Below, in pieces: positions 48,579-58,601 of a DNA stretch of 64,000 bases. A model generated the notes under the pieces. That model was given only the letters and a program-made list of their open reading frames with translations. It did not search any database and was not told the DNA's origin. Location: NCBI RefSeq assembly GCF_000330505.1, contig NW_004443720.1, positions 131,431-195,430 on the forward strand, written 5' to 3'. Made by a program: the position numbers and the translations under genes. Source of the DNA: Entamoeba invadens IP1 (Eukaryota > Evosea > Mastigamoebida > Endamoebidae). Position 1 is the stretch's first letter. Every line of letters begins with the position of its first letter.

Positions 48579-50504
48579 GTTTGATTCTCTTTTAAAGTTA
48601 CAACTTTATATAGTCAATCTTTTCAAATCTTTTTTGATTTATAAAATTGGGAAGTCCAATTTTTTTTCATCCAACTTACTATTATTACTAATATTACAAT
48701 AGTTAATTTATAATTTAAAAAGATGAGTCTGTTTTTAGTTAGAGAAAATGTTTTTTTCTCATCTGATTTGTAACTCTGCTCCCACTTCTTGAGATGTTTT
48801 TTAAGTAAAATTCAAAAACTAAAAATAGCAAAAATGGTCTGGTCTGTTATTTCTTAGTTACATTGTCAAAAGTAAAATAACTTTATATTATGTAAATAAT
48901 CATTGTTTAAACGGGATAAGTGGCGAATAATTAAAAAAAAAATTTGATGCAACGATACATTATTTCTGGTTTATAAATAACACCATTTTTTTAACTAAAA
49001 ATAAAAGCCCATAAATTCCGTATGGGTTTGCCCGAAAAAAAACGCATTTTTTATTTTTATTTTTATTAAAGTTATCAAAATTTCTTTTCCTATAATTTCC
49101 CTAAAAATATGGGATTTCCAATTAACAATGTTTTTTCTTGTACAGCTTTAAATTTTTTCAAATTTTCGGGATTCAGCCCAATTTATTTTTTTTTGAAAAC
49201 AAAAAAATTAAAAAAACATTGAATTTATATTATATGGTATATTTTACCTTTTAATTTTATATTAGAAACCAAATACCCAGTTTAATCATTGCATTTTTTA
49301 AATAATGTTTACACGTCTCTCCACGTTTCATGGTTTTAGTTGGTAATTTAATTTAAAAGAGATAAAAAGAAATAAAAAATAAGAGTAAAAATAATATGCT
49401 GAGATTTTTTTCAAGCAAAAGTGCAATTATAAAATATACGAACCCGACTTTCTATAAACAGGGAAAAACTTTTGTTTGTATTTATAATTGTATTAAATAG
49501 TTTTGCAAATAAAAAAAGAGAATTGCCAAAACCGAGATTATTTTTTAACAAATATTTCGTCAATTACATCAAAATGGGCAAAATAGGTCATTGGGTATAA
49601 ATACATATTTTTTCTTTGATAGTAAAAACAATAAAAATAGTAACAAAAAAGATATTATTATTTATTGCTTTTATACTAAATTCAAAAGTTCATTTTTTAA
49701 TAATAAAAATAAATAATAAAGCTGAATGCATTTTTTTAAACGTCGTTTGAAAATCAAAAAAAAATGTTTGAATAATATTTTAGGAAGTGTAATTGGTTTG
49801 ATTGTTTATTCCCGAACCTTTACCGAAAAATTACTTTATATTAATACAATTTTATTTAATGTACAAAAGTAATGTTAATAAATCTTGGACTATTTAATAA
49901 TTGCTTTTAATTTTGCATTAATTACACTTAATACGAAAGGCGGTCAGTTTAAGTTGAGTAAAAGTTTATTTTTACAATGATGAATGTTAATGCAGTCTTA
50001 TATTAACGCTCAAAACGTTAGTTTTCAAAAGAATAGTATACTAAACAATGGATTATATAATATAAAAAACTATTGCTTTTACACAATCAAGTTTAATTAT
50101 TAAAGTGAAACGGCAAGAATGTTATTTGTACGGATTTCGGTTGATTCAATAAAATCAAAACGAACAGTGTCAAGGGTTTGGTCTGAAGAACTCAAGTCCA
50201 AATATTGTTTGATTCAAACATTGATAGCAAACTAAAAGAAGCAAATTGCCATTGAATTTGGTTTTTAAAAAATTTAAACAAAATTTAATTTAAAATGGGT
50301 CAATATTAAATAAGATATAAATTAATTAAATATATTTCAATTTATTATTATTATAACTATTATAATTACTATGATTATGCAATTTAAAGTAAAGTTAAAG
50401 TTATTAAAGTTATTAAAAGATCTATTTATTTATAAAGTTTGTATCAATTCATCAAAATCTTGGAAATAATTAAAACTCATTATCTCAAATATTCAATCTT
50501 TTAA
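48579..50504. other. Intergenic, 1.9 kb, AT-rich
   Basis: No substantial frame. The only protein-like piece is the 38-codon ORF at 50119-50235. Long A/T runs elsewhere. Confidence 0.5.
50119..50235 (+). CDS. Possible micro-ORF or gene fragment (38 aa)
   Basis: ATG to TAA, reading MLFVRISVDSIKSKRTVSRV then WSEELKSKYCLIQTLI. The composition is protein-like against an AT-rich background. It has no neighbours and no family, so it may be a remnant. Confidence 0.25.
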   Translation: MLFVRISVDSIKSKRTVSRVWSEELKSKYCLIQTLIAN

Positions 50505-51038
50505 ATGACGGAACAAAAGGATATTTTAGAAGCAAAAACAAACGAAAAAAACATTGAACCTCAAAGCAGTGAAAGTAGTGACAGTGGTGAAATGGTTGTA
50601 GGAGAATGTACAAAAGGCAGATCTCTGCTGGATGGAGAGGACAGTGACGATAATTATCCATCAAACGAAACAACTACATACCGATCATTTACAGCCCAAA
50701 CCGCCGAACCCTTAAAATCCCCACAAGACAACCAAGCTGTTGTTGATCAGTGTAAAGTCCGGTACGAAGGTAAAATCAAAGAAAACGAGAGCTGGGACTG
50801 GAAGAACGAAAAGTTTTCAGATGAAGAAGAAATTGAACTTGGTGACTACGAAAAGTTGCATTTTGGAGATGAGCTTTCTGATTCTGAAAATGGGGAAGAT
50901 GAGAAACTAGAAAATAAGGAGGAAAAAGACACAAATGATGCCGTTGAAGAAGATCACAGTTCAATGATCAATACTCAAGCTATCGACAAATTTTTGAATG
51001 ATGACAGTTTTGAAGAGTGCCACAAAATGGATGGATGA
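50505..51038 (+). CDS. Acidic hypothetical protein, 177 aa
   Basis: A highly acidic, Ser/Glu/Asp-rich protein expected to be disordered. Segments include SSESSDSGEMVV, LLDGEDSDDNYPSN, WDWKNEKFSDEEEIELGDYE, KLHFGDELSDSENGEDEKLE and a closing TQAIDKFLNDDSFEECHKMD. Several SD/SE sites suit casein-kinase-2 phosphorylation. There is no fold, signal peptide or TM segment. Acidic proteins of this kind are often nuclear, but function cannot be assigned. Confidence 0.6.
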   Translation: MTEQKDILEAKTNEKNIEPQSSESSDSGEMVVGECTKGRSLLDGEDSDDNYPSNETTTYRSFTAQTAEPLKSPQDNQAVVDQCKVRYEGKIKENESWDWKNEKFSDEEEIELGDYEKLHFGDELSDSENGEDEKLENKEEKDTNDAVEEDHSSMINTQAIDKFLNDDSFEECHKMDG

Positions 51039-51170
51039 TTATTTATATTTTTGAAACTTAAATAATGGTTATTAAAACTAACCAACAAGAAAAGCACCTT
51101 TAAATAAGTAGAGTTTGTTTTATGAGTAGTTAAAAATTGATTTTATAATAAACAAAAGAGTACGTAAAAA

Positions 51171-52105
51171 TTAATTTAAATTGAGTTGAGTGAAGTCGAT
51201 ATCTCCTTTCTTGACTCTTGAGTTCTGGACCAACCCTTCGAAATTCACAAGACTGTCAGATTGGTAAGTCTCTTCCTTTTCTTCTTTATCGAATTTGTGG
51301 TTGTTCTTTTCTTGTCGTTCCTTGAGTTTTTTCGACGCATACATCTCGTCTCGATAGTCCTTAATATAAAAGCTTGAAGAAATTCCAGTGATCATCATCG
51401 ACACAATTGTGGACGTGTGTAATATTGTGAATAAAGTATATCTGAATGTGTGACACTCGATCCTATTGACAGCATTCTCCCATTTTATTGAATTCATTGA
51501 AAGACAGAAATTGTGGCCTTGAATCTGTTCGTGGACAAAGAAAAATTCGCAGTACAATGAATAAATCGTGTTCAGAATACACACCAACACAACCTTGGAG
51601 TCAGTTAATGTTGATCCATAAATAGAACATTATTATACAATTATAATAAATATATTATAAAACAAACTATAATGCACAAGTTGGAATATTTCTTTATAAG
51701 TACGATGTATATGATCCCCACAATAATTGAGATGATTAGAACGCAGCTAATTGCCATCTTAATAATATTTGATACGCCCATCGGGCAACTGTACTTATAC
51801 CCCGCCGAATTATATGAATATGAAAACGAATGGTATGCGTTGAATGGAGGGGTGCCACACCGTGTGTCGCCGACATTAAAGCCGTTCAGCATCTACCCAT
51901 GAATCCAATCTATAATATATTACTATGTAAACTATAACTCATTAATGTGTCAACGATGTTAACAAGACCAAACATTTCGAGCTTTTGCTCTATCATATTC
52001 TTGTGGCACGTTGATTAAAACAAAAGTCATTGTGGTCATCACAGCGAGCACCAAAGTGATGACAACTAATAGGTGGTAGAACATCTGGTAGAGTGTGCAA
52101 CCCAT
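51171..52105 (-). CDS. Four-TM membrane protein in three exons, unknown
   Basis: Exons 52105-51974, 51892-51668 and 51593-51171 are all phase 0 and give 259 aa. TM1 is LLVVITLVLAVMTTMTFVLI, TM2 IIKMAISCVLIISIIVGIIY, TM3 LVCILNTIYSLYCEFFF and TM4 LFTILHTSTIVSMMITGISS. A Cys-containing loop (VGDTRCGTPPFNAYHSFSYS ... KYSCPMG) lies between TM1 and TM2, and a charged C-terminal tail of ~70 residues ends FTQLNLN. The layout is tetraspan-like, but the tetraspanin CCG motif is absent. I chose ATG 52105 because AAAAATTCA, matching the Entamoeba initiator, and a GGAACTG motif lie just upstream. The frame is open further upstream, so another exon is possible. Confidence 0.68.
51594..51667 (-). other. 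Intron 2 of the four-TM gene (74 bases)
   Basis: Minus-strand donor GTTTGT and acceptor CCAAG (no TAG available), with TTAACTGAC as a possible branch site. Phase 0 join. Confidence 0.6.
51893..51973 (-). other. Intron 1 of the four-TM gene (81 bases)
   Basis: Minus-strand donor GTTTGG and acceptor GGGTAG. An earlier TAG acceptor leads to a stop; this one keeps phase 0. Confidence 0.6.
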
Positions 52106-52141
52106 CTCTTTTTCAAATTCAATGTACTTTGCAGTTCCTTT

Positions 52142-52150
52142 TGAATTTTT
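52142..52150 (-). promoter_or_regulatory. Initiator-like AAAAATTCA
   Basis: An exact match on the minus strand to the Entamoeba Inr consensus AAAAATTCA, ~37 bases before the ATG of the four-TM gene, followed by a GAAC-type GGAACTG. Confidence 0.45.
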
Positions 52151-52289
52151 CTTTTTGTTAATAACATTTGAATAACACTTTTTATTTTTAGAAAAAGTGG
52201 TGAGAAGTTTTGATGAGAGAAACTATCATTGTATAATAACTGAACTAAAATATATACTATTCACACATTATTTAAAACAGACATTCTAG

Positions 52290-53939
52290 TTACTCCAAGT
52301 TCAACAAGAAGTCTTCGATACCTTGTTCATCGCCACTTACACCGTCATCCGAGTCATCTGAACTTTCGCTTTGATCTTCACTTTCTTCCACCTCCTCGTC
52401 TTCAAACAGAACAAACACCTTTTGCTTTTTGAGGCGTTCTAGTCTCTCTTGTGGCACTTTCTGTGTCTCCACAAATATTCTGAGAGCGGTCGTCTTCACC
52501 ACGTTTTCAATCATATCGAAATTGAACGGCGACCCGTACCAAAACAAGACTTGTAATCGGTTGAGTGCTAACACTTTTTCTTCTGAAGCTCCAAGGACTT
52601 TAGAGAATCGGATTTGTTCCAAATTCAGTCCATCGAAGTCTTGGACGATTCCATTGTGTATACACAGTGTTTTCAATTGCGTTAGATTTCTTATTGGTAT
52701 TTCCACATTGACGTTATACAGCATTAAACTCTCCAATGAGTTCATTGTCTGTAATACGTCAAAGTGGACAAATTCATTAACTCTTTTGAAAGTAATGTCT
52801 CTCACCACATTCTCATACTCATCAAAGAGTCTAAAATTCTCACAATCAAATCGCTTTGTTGACACACAGAAATCACTGTAACAGTGTGGGAAGAACGACG
52901 ATATTATAGTTGCCTGCAGTCGTATGTTATTAGAAAATATGGACACCATGAAAGGTTTAATCGAGCTCTTTTTGAGTTGTTTAAACTCGCTTCTGATCTC
53001 TTTCAAGATATTCTCTGGGATTGGGGCGTTCTCTTTATTTAAATATATTTCGGTGTCAACATAGAACTTTTCGCCATTCGTCGCGTATTTCATCACTTCC
53101 GAATCGATCCCAAAAAATCCATTTGTTTTGATCTGTTTGATATTGCAATTCACAAGTTGAGTCAAGAACGCATCATTTGTTATATCCGTTCTCAGTATAT
53201 CTAACACACTCAATTGAGCTAATGAAGACACGTGGAAGATATCACTGAAGTTGTCGAAGTCGCCGCGCAACACCAAATTTGTCAAAGTCGTTGTTTGTGT
53301 GTACGACGTGATTGTGTCGTTAAAGAGTGTATTATCGGCGACATAGACATTGAGCCGTTTTATTTTGGGTAATGAACTGAACTCCGGCGTGTACGAAAAG
53401 ACTTTCAAATTTGTCAACTCGGTCAGCACGGAAAGGTTGCGAGTGTAGATATCAAAAGCACTCTCTCGGTTCACTACAAGTTCTTTTGATATAGCCAAGT
53501 CCTTTAATTTTGGCTGTGTGTGAAGAACGATATCAATGTAATCTCTCGACGTAATTTGTGTCGACACTTCATTCAAAAAACAGAAGGCAAGACGTGTTAA
53601 AGAGAGCGACGGAAGTATTGTTTGAAGTGTTGAATATGGGACACAATTTGTATCATCGAAAACTAAACTTCTTAAGTTCGAGATTTGGGACACTTGAGGG
53701 ACTTGAGTGATAAAAGATTCATAAGATATGATTTGCATGGAACGAAGATTGGTGTAAGAAAATTTGATGGTAGGAATAAAATCTTCTCTGAGATTGAGAA
53801 AGTCCATCCCATTAACACAACGACCACATTTCTTAGAAACTTGTGCTAAATTTGCTAAGTTGTTAATTGTCAAATGAACAAAGATTTGGTTCAAACAGAT
53901 TGCACTCAATCGCGAATGAACAGAACAGGGTTGTGTCAT
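52290..53939 (-). CDS. Entamoeba leucine-rich-repeat / F-box-like protein B
   Basis: A 549-aa paralogue of the LRR protein at 45903-47333. The N-terminus (LSAICLNQIFVHLTINNLAN then AQVSKKCGRCVNGM) is the same F-box-like module. Irregular LRRs follow: ISNLRSLVFDDTNCVP, LSLTRLAFCFLNEVS, MNSLESLMLYNVNVEIPIRN, LTQLKTLCIHNGIVQDFDGL. It ends with a strongly acidic tail (FEDEEVEESEDQSESSDDSD...) that protein A lacks. It is probably cytosolic or nuclear; the function is unknown. Confidence 0.72.
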   Translation of the reverse strand: MTQPCSVHSRLSAICLNQIFVHLTINNLANLAQVSKKCGRCVNGMDFLNLREDFIPTIKFSYTNLRSMQIISYESFITQVPQVSQISNLRSLVFDDTNCVPYSTLQTILPSLSLTRLAFCFLNEVSTQITSRDYIDIVLHTQPKLKDLAISKELVVNRESAFDIYTRNLSVLTELTNLKVFSYTPEFSSLPKIKRLNVYVADNTLFNDTITSYTQTTTLTNLVLRGDFDNFSDIFHVSSLAQLSVLDILRTDITNDAFLTQLVNCNIKQIKTNGFFGIDSEVMKYATNGEKFYVDTEIYLNKENAPIPENILKEIRSEFKQLKKSSIKPFMVSIFSNNIRLQATIISSFFPHCYSDFCVSTKRFDCENFRLFDEYENVVRDITFKRVNEFVHFDVLQTMNSLESLMLYNVNVEIPIRNLTQLKTLCIHNGIVQDFDGLNLEQIRFSKVLGASEEKVLALNRLQVLFWYGSPFNFDMIENVVKTTALRIFVETQKVPQERLERLKKQKVFVLFEDEEVEESEDQSESSDDSDDGVSGDEQGIEDFLLNLE

Positions 53940-54606
53940 TGATTTGTGAGTTTTTTTCGGTATTATTTTATAGTAATATAATAAATCAAATGAATTAATT
54001 TTACTATAAATTAGTTATTGTTATAATTATTGTGTGGAGAAACAGAGTTTTTCAAATTGAAAAAATTATTAAAAAAATCCAATTTATTTTTAGTAATTAT
54101 AATTAAAATGTTTTTTTTTTCTTTTGTAATTTTTTTTGTGAAAATTATTGTCAACTTGTGGAGTATAAAACTGATTTAATTTCTAATTTAATTTAACCAT
54201 TTTATATATATTTATAAAAAATGTGCTAAAACTTAAGTTCGAAATACGAATTATTTATTTTTAAATTATTATATTTTATTATATTAATAACCATAATATC
54301 AGATATTAAAAAATGGTTTATTTATATTAAATTTTATTATACAAAAAAATAATATAATTTTTACTTTTGGATAAACTATAAAATTAAATAATGACAATAA
54401 TAATTTTTTTTTGTAAAAAATTATCATAATTAAAATTATACATAAACAATATTAAAAATATAAATTCTTTTTAACTAAAACTTAGTTTTCAATATTAAAA
54501 AATTAAACAAGAAATATTTTTTGTAAAATTTGTCCAATATCGTCTTTTCCTTGTGATTTTTTATCATTTTTACAACCCTTGGAATAGAATACTAATAAAT
54601 AAAACA
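53940..54606. other. Divergent intergenic spacer, AT-rich
   Basis: Promoter space between LRR protein B (minus) and NSE4 (plus). T-runs and A-runs, nothing distinct. Confidence 0.55.
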
Positions 54607-55572
54607 ATGTCAGAAGAGCAACCGAGTAGTGCATCTGCAGAGAGTCGATCAAAAGTCCGGAAAGAGATTCGTTCACTTTTACAAGAAGTTCAAGAAAATC
54701 GTGATAAATTAGCAGATCCCGACAACGATGACATTCTCAATATAGTCCAACGGAGTACACAAGTTTTTTCCCAAATTGATCATCCACGTGAAGCCGCCCT
54801 AGATGCCGAGTGTTTCACGATGACGTCCAATGTGACTTTAGAGAAGACGCAGCGTTTAAAGACTGGGTTTCGGACCTACGAGATATCGAGTTTCATCACG
54901 AAGTTTCGTGAGTTGTATTCTGAGTCGAATGAGATCAGCAGCGACCAACTCTTTAAATTTGGTACCGATTTATTACAGAGTGGGTGGAGAGTAGCTCCAT
55001 ACTATCCGATCATTGAAGGGAGTGTAGTGGAAAAGCAGAAGAAAGAGCGGAAGAAGATCGAGAAAATCGACATAGGCGAAGCAGTCAAACCTAAGACGAT
55101 GAATGCGGATGATTGGTCTGCAGCTAAAGAGACTCCCGAACGTATTAAAACGATTAAACAACTTTTAATGAAAGCGCGCGAAGCCCCATTTTTCGAGTTT
55201 GTGTTGAACACGGAGAGCTTCGGACAGACCGTCGAGAACATTTTTTATTCGTCTTTTTTAATCAAAGAAGGGAGTGCAACACTGAAAAATAAGAAAGGAA
55301 TTCCTTTTATAGCAATTGCGGAATTAAAAGGGAAAGCAAAAGATAGTGCGACGAGTCAAACAGTATGCACACTCGACTTCGGGATGTGGAAAAGTTTGGT
55401 GGAAGCCGTTGGTGACCACTTTGTTCAAACAATACCAACACGAGAAACATCGGCTGATGCCTTGAAAGCGATCCAACAGTACCAGACACAAAGCTTTTAT
55501 AATGAAGAAATAGTTACACAGTCGGGCAAAAGGACGGTCAAGCCGAAAAAAGTGAGGAAGACCCACGACTGA
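54607..55572 (+). CDS. NSE4: NSE4, kleisin of the SMC5/6 complex
   Basis: A 321-aa subunit that bridges the SMC5 and SMC6 heads and is needed for DNA repair and chromosome segregation. An N-terminal helical part (VRKEIRSLLQEVQENRDKLA) precedes the family helix SSFITKFRELYSESNEIS. The diagnostic C-terminal winged-helix starts APFFEFVLNTESFGQTVENI and continues FYSSFLIKEGSATL, closely matching the NSE4 C-terminal domain. The start is ATG 54607; the upstream frame has only an AT-rich leader. The CHD-like gene begins 88 bases after its stop on the same strand. Confidence 0.86.
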   Translation: MSEEQPSSASAESRSKVRKEIRSLLQEVQENRDKLADPDNDDILNIVQRSTQVFSQIDHPREAALDAECFTMTSNVTLEKTQRLKTGFRTYEISSFITKFRELYSESNEISSDQLFKFGTDLLQSGWRVAPYYPIIEGSVVEKQKKERKKIEKIDIGEAVKPKTMNADDWSAAKETPERIKTIKQLLMKAREAPFFEFVLNTESFGQTVENIFYSSFLIKEGSATLKNKKGIPFIAIAELKGKAKDSATSQTVCTLDFGMWKSLVEAVGDHFVQTIPTRETSADALKAIQQYQTQSFYNEEIVTQSGKRTVKPKKVRKTHD

Positions 55573-55660
55573 ATTCTGTTATATTGACTTTTTGTTATTG
55601 AATCGTTACTTATTTTTCTTTCTATCTACAAGAGAACAAGTGAAACTGAAAAAGAGAAAA

Positions 55661-58516
55661 ATGTCGGAGGGCTCGGAACAAAACGCTTTGGAAATTAATA
55701 AGGTCTGGACCTTCTTGGATAAATCCCATGACTTCCCTATGAAGAACGCGTTCAAGTATTTTGTCCCAGCAACAGGAAAGTTCGAGCAGATGCCAACTAA
55801 CGCGCGACTTTTACTTGTCGGGTGGGACGGATTTTCGATATTAGAGTCGACTTGGGTGTTATGGGAGACTATAGAAAAAAGAAAGAAGTACGACCCAAAA
55901 AGGGTTTTAAAACAATTCATAGAGACAAATACATTGGATAACACACTAATACAACCGCCACTCAATAAAGTTCTTCCCGCGAGAGAATTGATGCCCGAAA
56001 AGATTACATCGTCGTGTATTGATGAATCAACTACAGAGATGTTTGAAGTCAAATGGGTCAATGGAGACGAGATCTTCGTGTCACAAGAAGAACCCATCTT
56101 CTTTCAAAGACCCCATTACAAAAGACTACTCGAGAGCTTCAGAAATGTCGTCCCCAATTTCGTCCCGTTCAGTTCAATCAAAGAAATCCCAACCAATTTA
56201 GAAAGTCTGGAGAATAAAGACGACGTGAAGAAACTGTTTCAAACACTCCATGACGGCAACGCCGTTATTATTAAGTCGACAGACCCACAAGAACCCGCGA
56301 GCGATTTCATGTTTAAGTCAGACATTCTTATGTACTTGGGAAAACTCTTTGAAGCCGGAGCTAAGGGTCCACATCTGATCATCACAGACGCAGAAAATTT
56401 CGACTTCTATCAGGAGAATATACAACGACTCGTACCAAAGGCATATTCCACGTTCATTAATTACAGCGGAAGTCAGAAGGAGGTCTATCAGGAAATGATC
56501 GAGAAGGAGCTGTACCATCCGGACACTAATGTAGTCAAATGTACGTTTGTTGTGATGACCACAATGTTCTATAAAATCCTCCCAGAAGCGCAATTTGACA
56601 TTGCGATTGTCGACACCAATCCAGACGTCTTTTTTAAAGCGCCATTTTTCATTGAAAACAAGACGTTTGTCGTGCTGAACGGAGACTTGCCGTTCGATGA
56701 AACTGCGATGACGAGTCATATGACTCGTCGGAAGATTGCGAAAGTCGAGACGATCATACGAGGGTCTCAGTTGTCCTATATTAAATACATCGACGTGCTT
56801 CTGAAGATGGAGCCATGGCAAAGGAATATTTATAATCCTCTTTTAGAACATCTTAAAACGGCGGATCATCAGCATTTGAATGTTGTGGTCGAAGAGATTA
56901 AAAGAGTCTTAACATATGCACAAGGTGATGGGAAAGGGCCTGGGACTAAAGTGAGTTTTGTGAAGAATTTGATCAATTGTATGTCACAGAAAAAGACGAG
57001 TGTGTTTGTGTGGAAAATTGCGGTGATTGGCGACAACGATAAAGCACTCCAGTTCATTGCTAACACATTCAAAGCGAATTACATCTATTGGAAAATCGAT
57101 ACGGAAAGAAACGAAGTGATTTCGCAGGTCATGCAAACGACGTCCCAAGTGGAAGCCACAAAAGTTGTTGAAATGTATAAAGCAAAGAAATATGATGTGA
57201 GCAAAATAGTGTTGAACAACACTGTTGTATGTGTTGACCATAATTGTTGTGACACGAAAATCGATTTAAGTTGTGTTGACATTGTCATTAATATATGCAA
57301 CGACTGTTCACCAAACTTCGAGAAGAACATCCGGAATCGACTCCTCATCGCAACGAAAAAGCCGATTTTGGCGTTCGAGCCGTATGTCAGAAATTCGATT
57401 GACGCGATTACAAGTTCGATGAATGAGAGCGACAATTCATACACGCCACAAGAACAAAATGAGTTGTATCAAAAACTTGTGCGTGACAATTTGTATGACT
57501 ACGGATATACTGGAGAGATTGTCGACATCCCTCCGGGTGACTTGAATCTCCAGGAAATCATCATTCGATACACAAGAAGTGAAAATTTGCAGCTTGTGTT
57601 ATATGAGAACTCCGACGCGTTTTCGTACATCGACGGATTTTTAAAGAAAGGCTCCATCACGAACACAATTCCTTTGGAAGAGTTAAAAAAGATGGAACAG
57701 GAGAATGGGACGTATATCCCACGCGCTCGAATCGGCTCGAAAGACCCATTTGCTGTCAGACAGAAACCAAACATCAAGAAGACGTCCTCTGGAGTCACGA
57801 ACAAAGATCGGATATCAACTTTGTTCCCGCCAGATGTCGTGAAAGTCCCAATCATATCGGAAAGCCCTTACACCAAAAATAAGAGTCAAAACACTTTCAT
57901 TCCCGTCCCATCGAAAGTCCTCATCACGAACGAAGATTCGGATACTTCAGACGAGGAAACACAAAAGAACAATGGAAAGACAAAGAAGGCAAATGCGTTG
58001 GAACAGATCGCACAAACGTTTTATCCACTTTCGAAGGGTCGGCCTATTTCACAGATAGTCAAATTGGTCATTTCGGCAATTAATAAGTTTGGGGCTGATG
58101 TCTTGGACTGGAACGTCAGTTTTGACGAATTTGTCCCACTGTCGAAGCCCGAATTACAAACTCTTGTGGACAAAATAATTCAGTGCAAAGAGCTGGACAC
58201 CTCCGTCTTACAAAATGTCGAGAAGATTAAAATACTGTTCAACGCGTTGAGATACATAACGACGAAGAAGAAGATGCTGCCATTCCCAGAATCGGATTTG
58301 AAGTTCTGGGATTGTTCGTGTGACTTGGCTATGCTCGATCAAATAAAGAAGTTTGGGTTTGGTGTGCCTTCACTGTATTTGAATGATATGGTCATACAAT
58401 GCGTGATCAAGTTTGGTGGGCTGAAGACCGACCAAGAGAAGGAGAAGTTCCTGAATATCAGAATAGACAATATGGTGAACGCGTATAAGGGATTGGAATT
58501 GGTGAATAGAGCGTAA
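55661..58516 (+). CDS. CHD-like chromatin protein with degenerate SNF2 helicase
   Basis: A 951-aa protein built like a CHD remodeller but apparently without ATPase activity. A chromodomain-like segment (ARLLLVGWDGFSILESTWVL, ~48-67) is followed by a second (EMFEVKWVNGDEIF). A SNF2 N-lobe follows in outline (PHLIITDAENFDFYQENIQR, YSTFINYSGSQKEVYQEMI, CTFVVMTTMFYKIL). The Walker A GxGKT is absent (HDGNAVIIKSTDPQ), the DEAH box is replaced by IVDTNPDVFF, and the L-T-G-T-P motif by LNGDLPFDE. The C-lobe (SVFVWKIAVIGDNDKALQFI; VVCVDHNCCDTKIDLSCVDI; FEKNIRNRLL) lacks the arginine fingers. The C-terminus (~780-930) resembles a CHD SANT/SLIDE-type DNA-binding region. It probably binds chromatin as a scaffold or partner subunit. 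Start ATG 55661. Confidence 0.72.
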   Translation: MSEGSEQNALEINKVWTFLDKSHDFPMKNAFKYFVPATGKFEQMPTNARLLLVGWDGFSILESTWVLWETIEKRKKYDPKRVLKQFIETNTLDNTLIQPPLNKVLPARELMPEKITSSCIDESTTEMFEVKWVNGDEIFVSQEEPIFFQRPHYKRLLESFRNVVPNFVPFSSIKEIPTNLESLENKDDVKKLFQTLHDGNAVIIKSTDPQEPASDFMFKSDILMYLGKLFEAGAKGPHLIITDAENFDFYQENIQRLVPKAYSTFINYSGSQKEVYQEMIEKELYHPDTNVVKCTFVVMTTMFYKILPEAQFDIAIVDTNPDVFFKAPFFIENKTFVVLNGDLPFDETAMTSHMTRRKIAKVETIIRGSQLSYIKYIDVLLKMEPWQRNIYNPLLEHLKTADHQHLNVVVEEIKRVLTYAQGDGKGPGTKVSFVKNLINCMSQKKTSVFVWKIAVIGDNDKALQFIANTFKANYIYWKIDTERNEVISQVMQTTSQVEATKVVEMYKAKKYDVSKIVLNNTVVCVDHNCCDTKIDLSCVDIVINICNDCSPNFEKNIRNRLLIATKKPILAFEPYVRNSIDAITSSMNESDNSYTPQEQNELYQKLVRDNLYDYGYTGEIVDIPPGDLNLQEIIIRYTRSENLQLVLYENSDAFSYIDGFLKKGSITNTIPLEELKKMEQENGTYIPRARIGSKDPFAVRQKPNIKKTSSGVTNKDRISTLFPPDVVKVPIISESPYTKNKSQNTFIPVPSKVLITNEDSDTSDEETQKNNGKTKKANALEQIAQTFYPLSKGRPISQIVKLVISAINKFGADVLDWNVSFDEFVPLSKPELQTLVDKIIQCKELDTSVLQNVEKIKILFNALRYITTKKKMLPFPESDLKFWDCSCDLAMLDQIKKFGFGVPSLYLNDMVIQCVIKFGGLKTDQEKEKFLNIRIDNMVNAYKGLELVNRA

Positions 58517-58601
58517 TAACTCGGTTTGATTTGTATAGTTGGTTGTTCGAAAGAGTTCAAAGGCAGTTGATGCATTTCGAGAGAAGAGACAAAGATATGG
58601 A

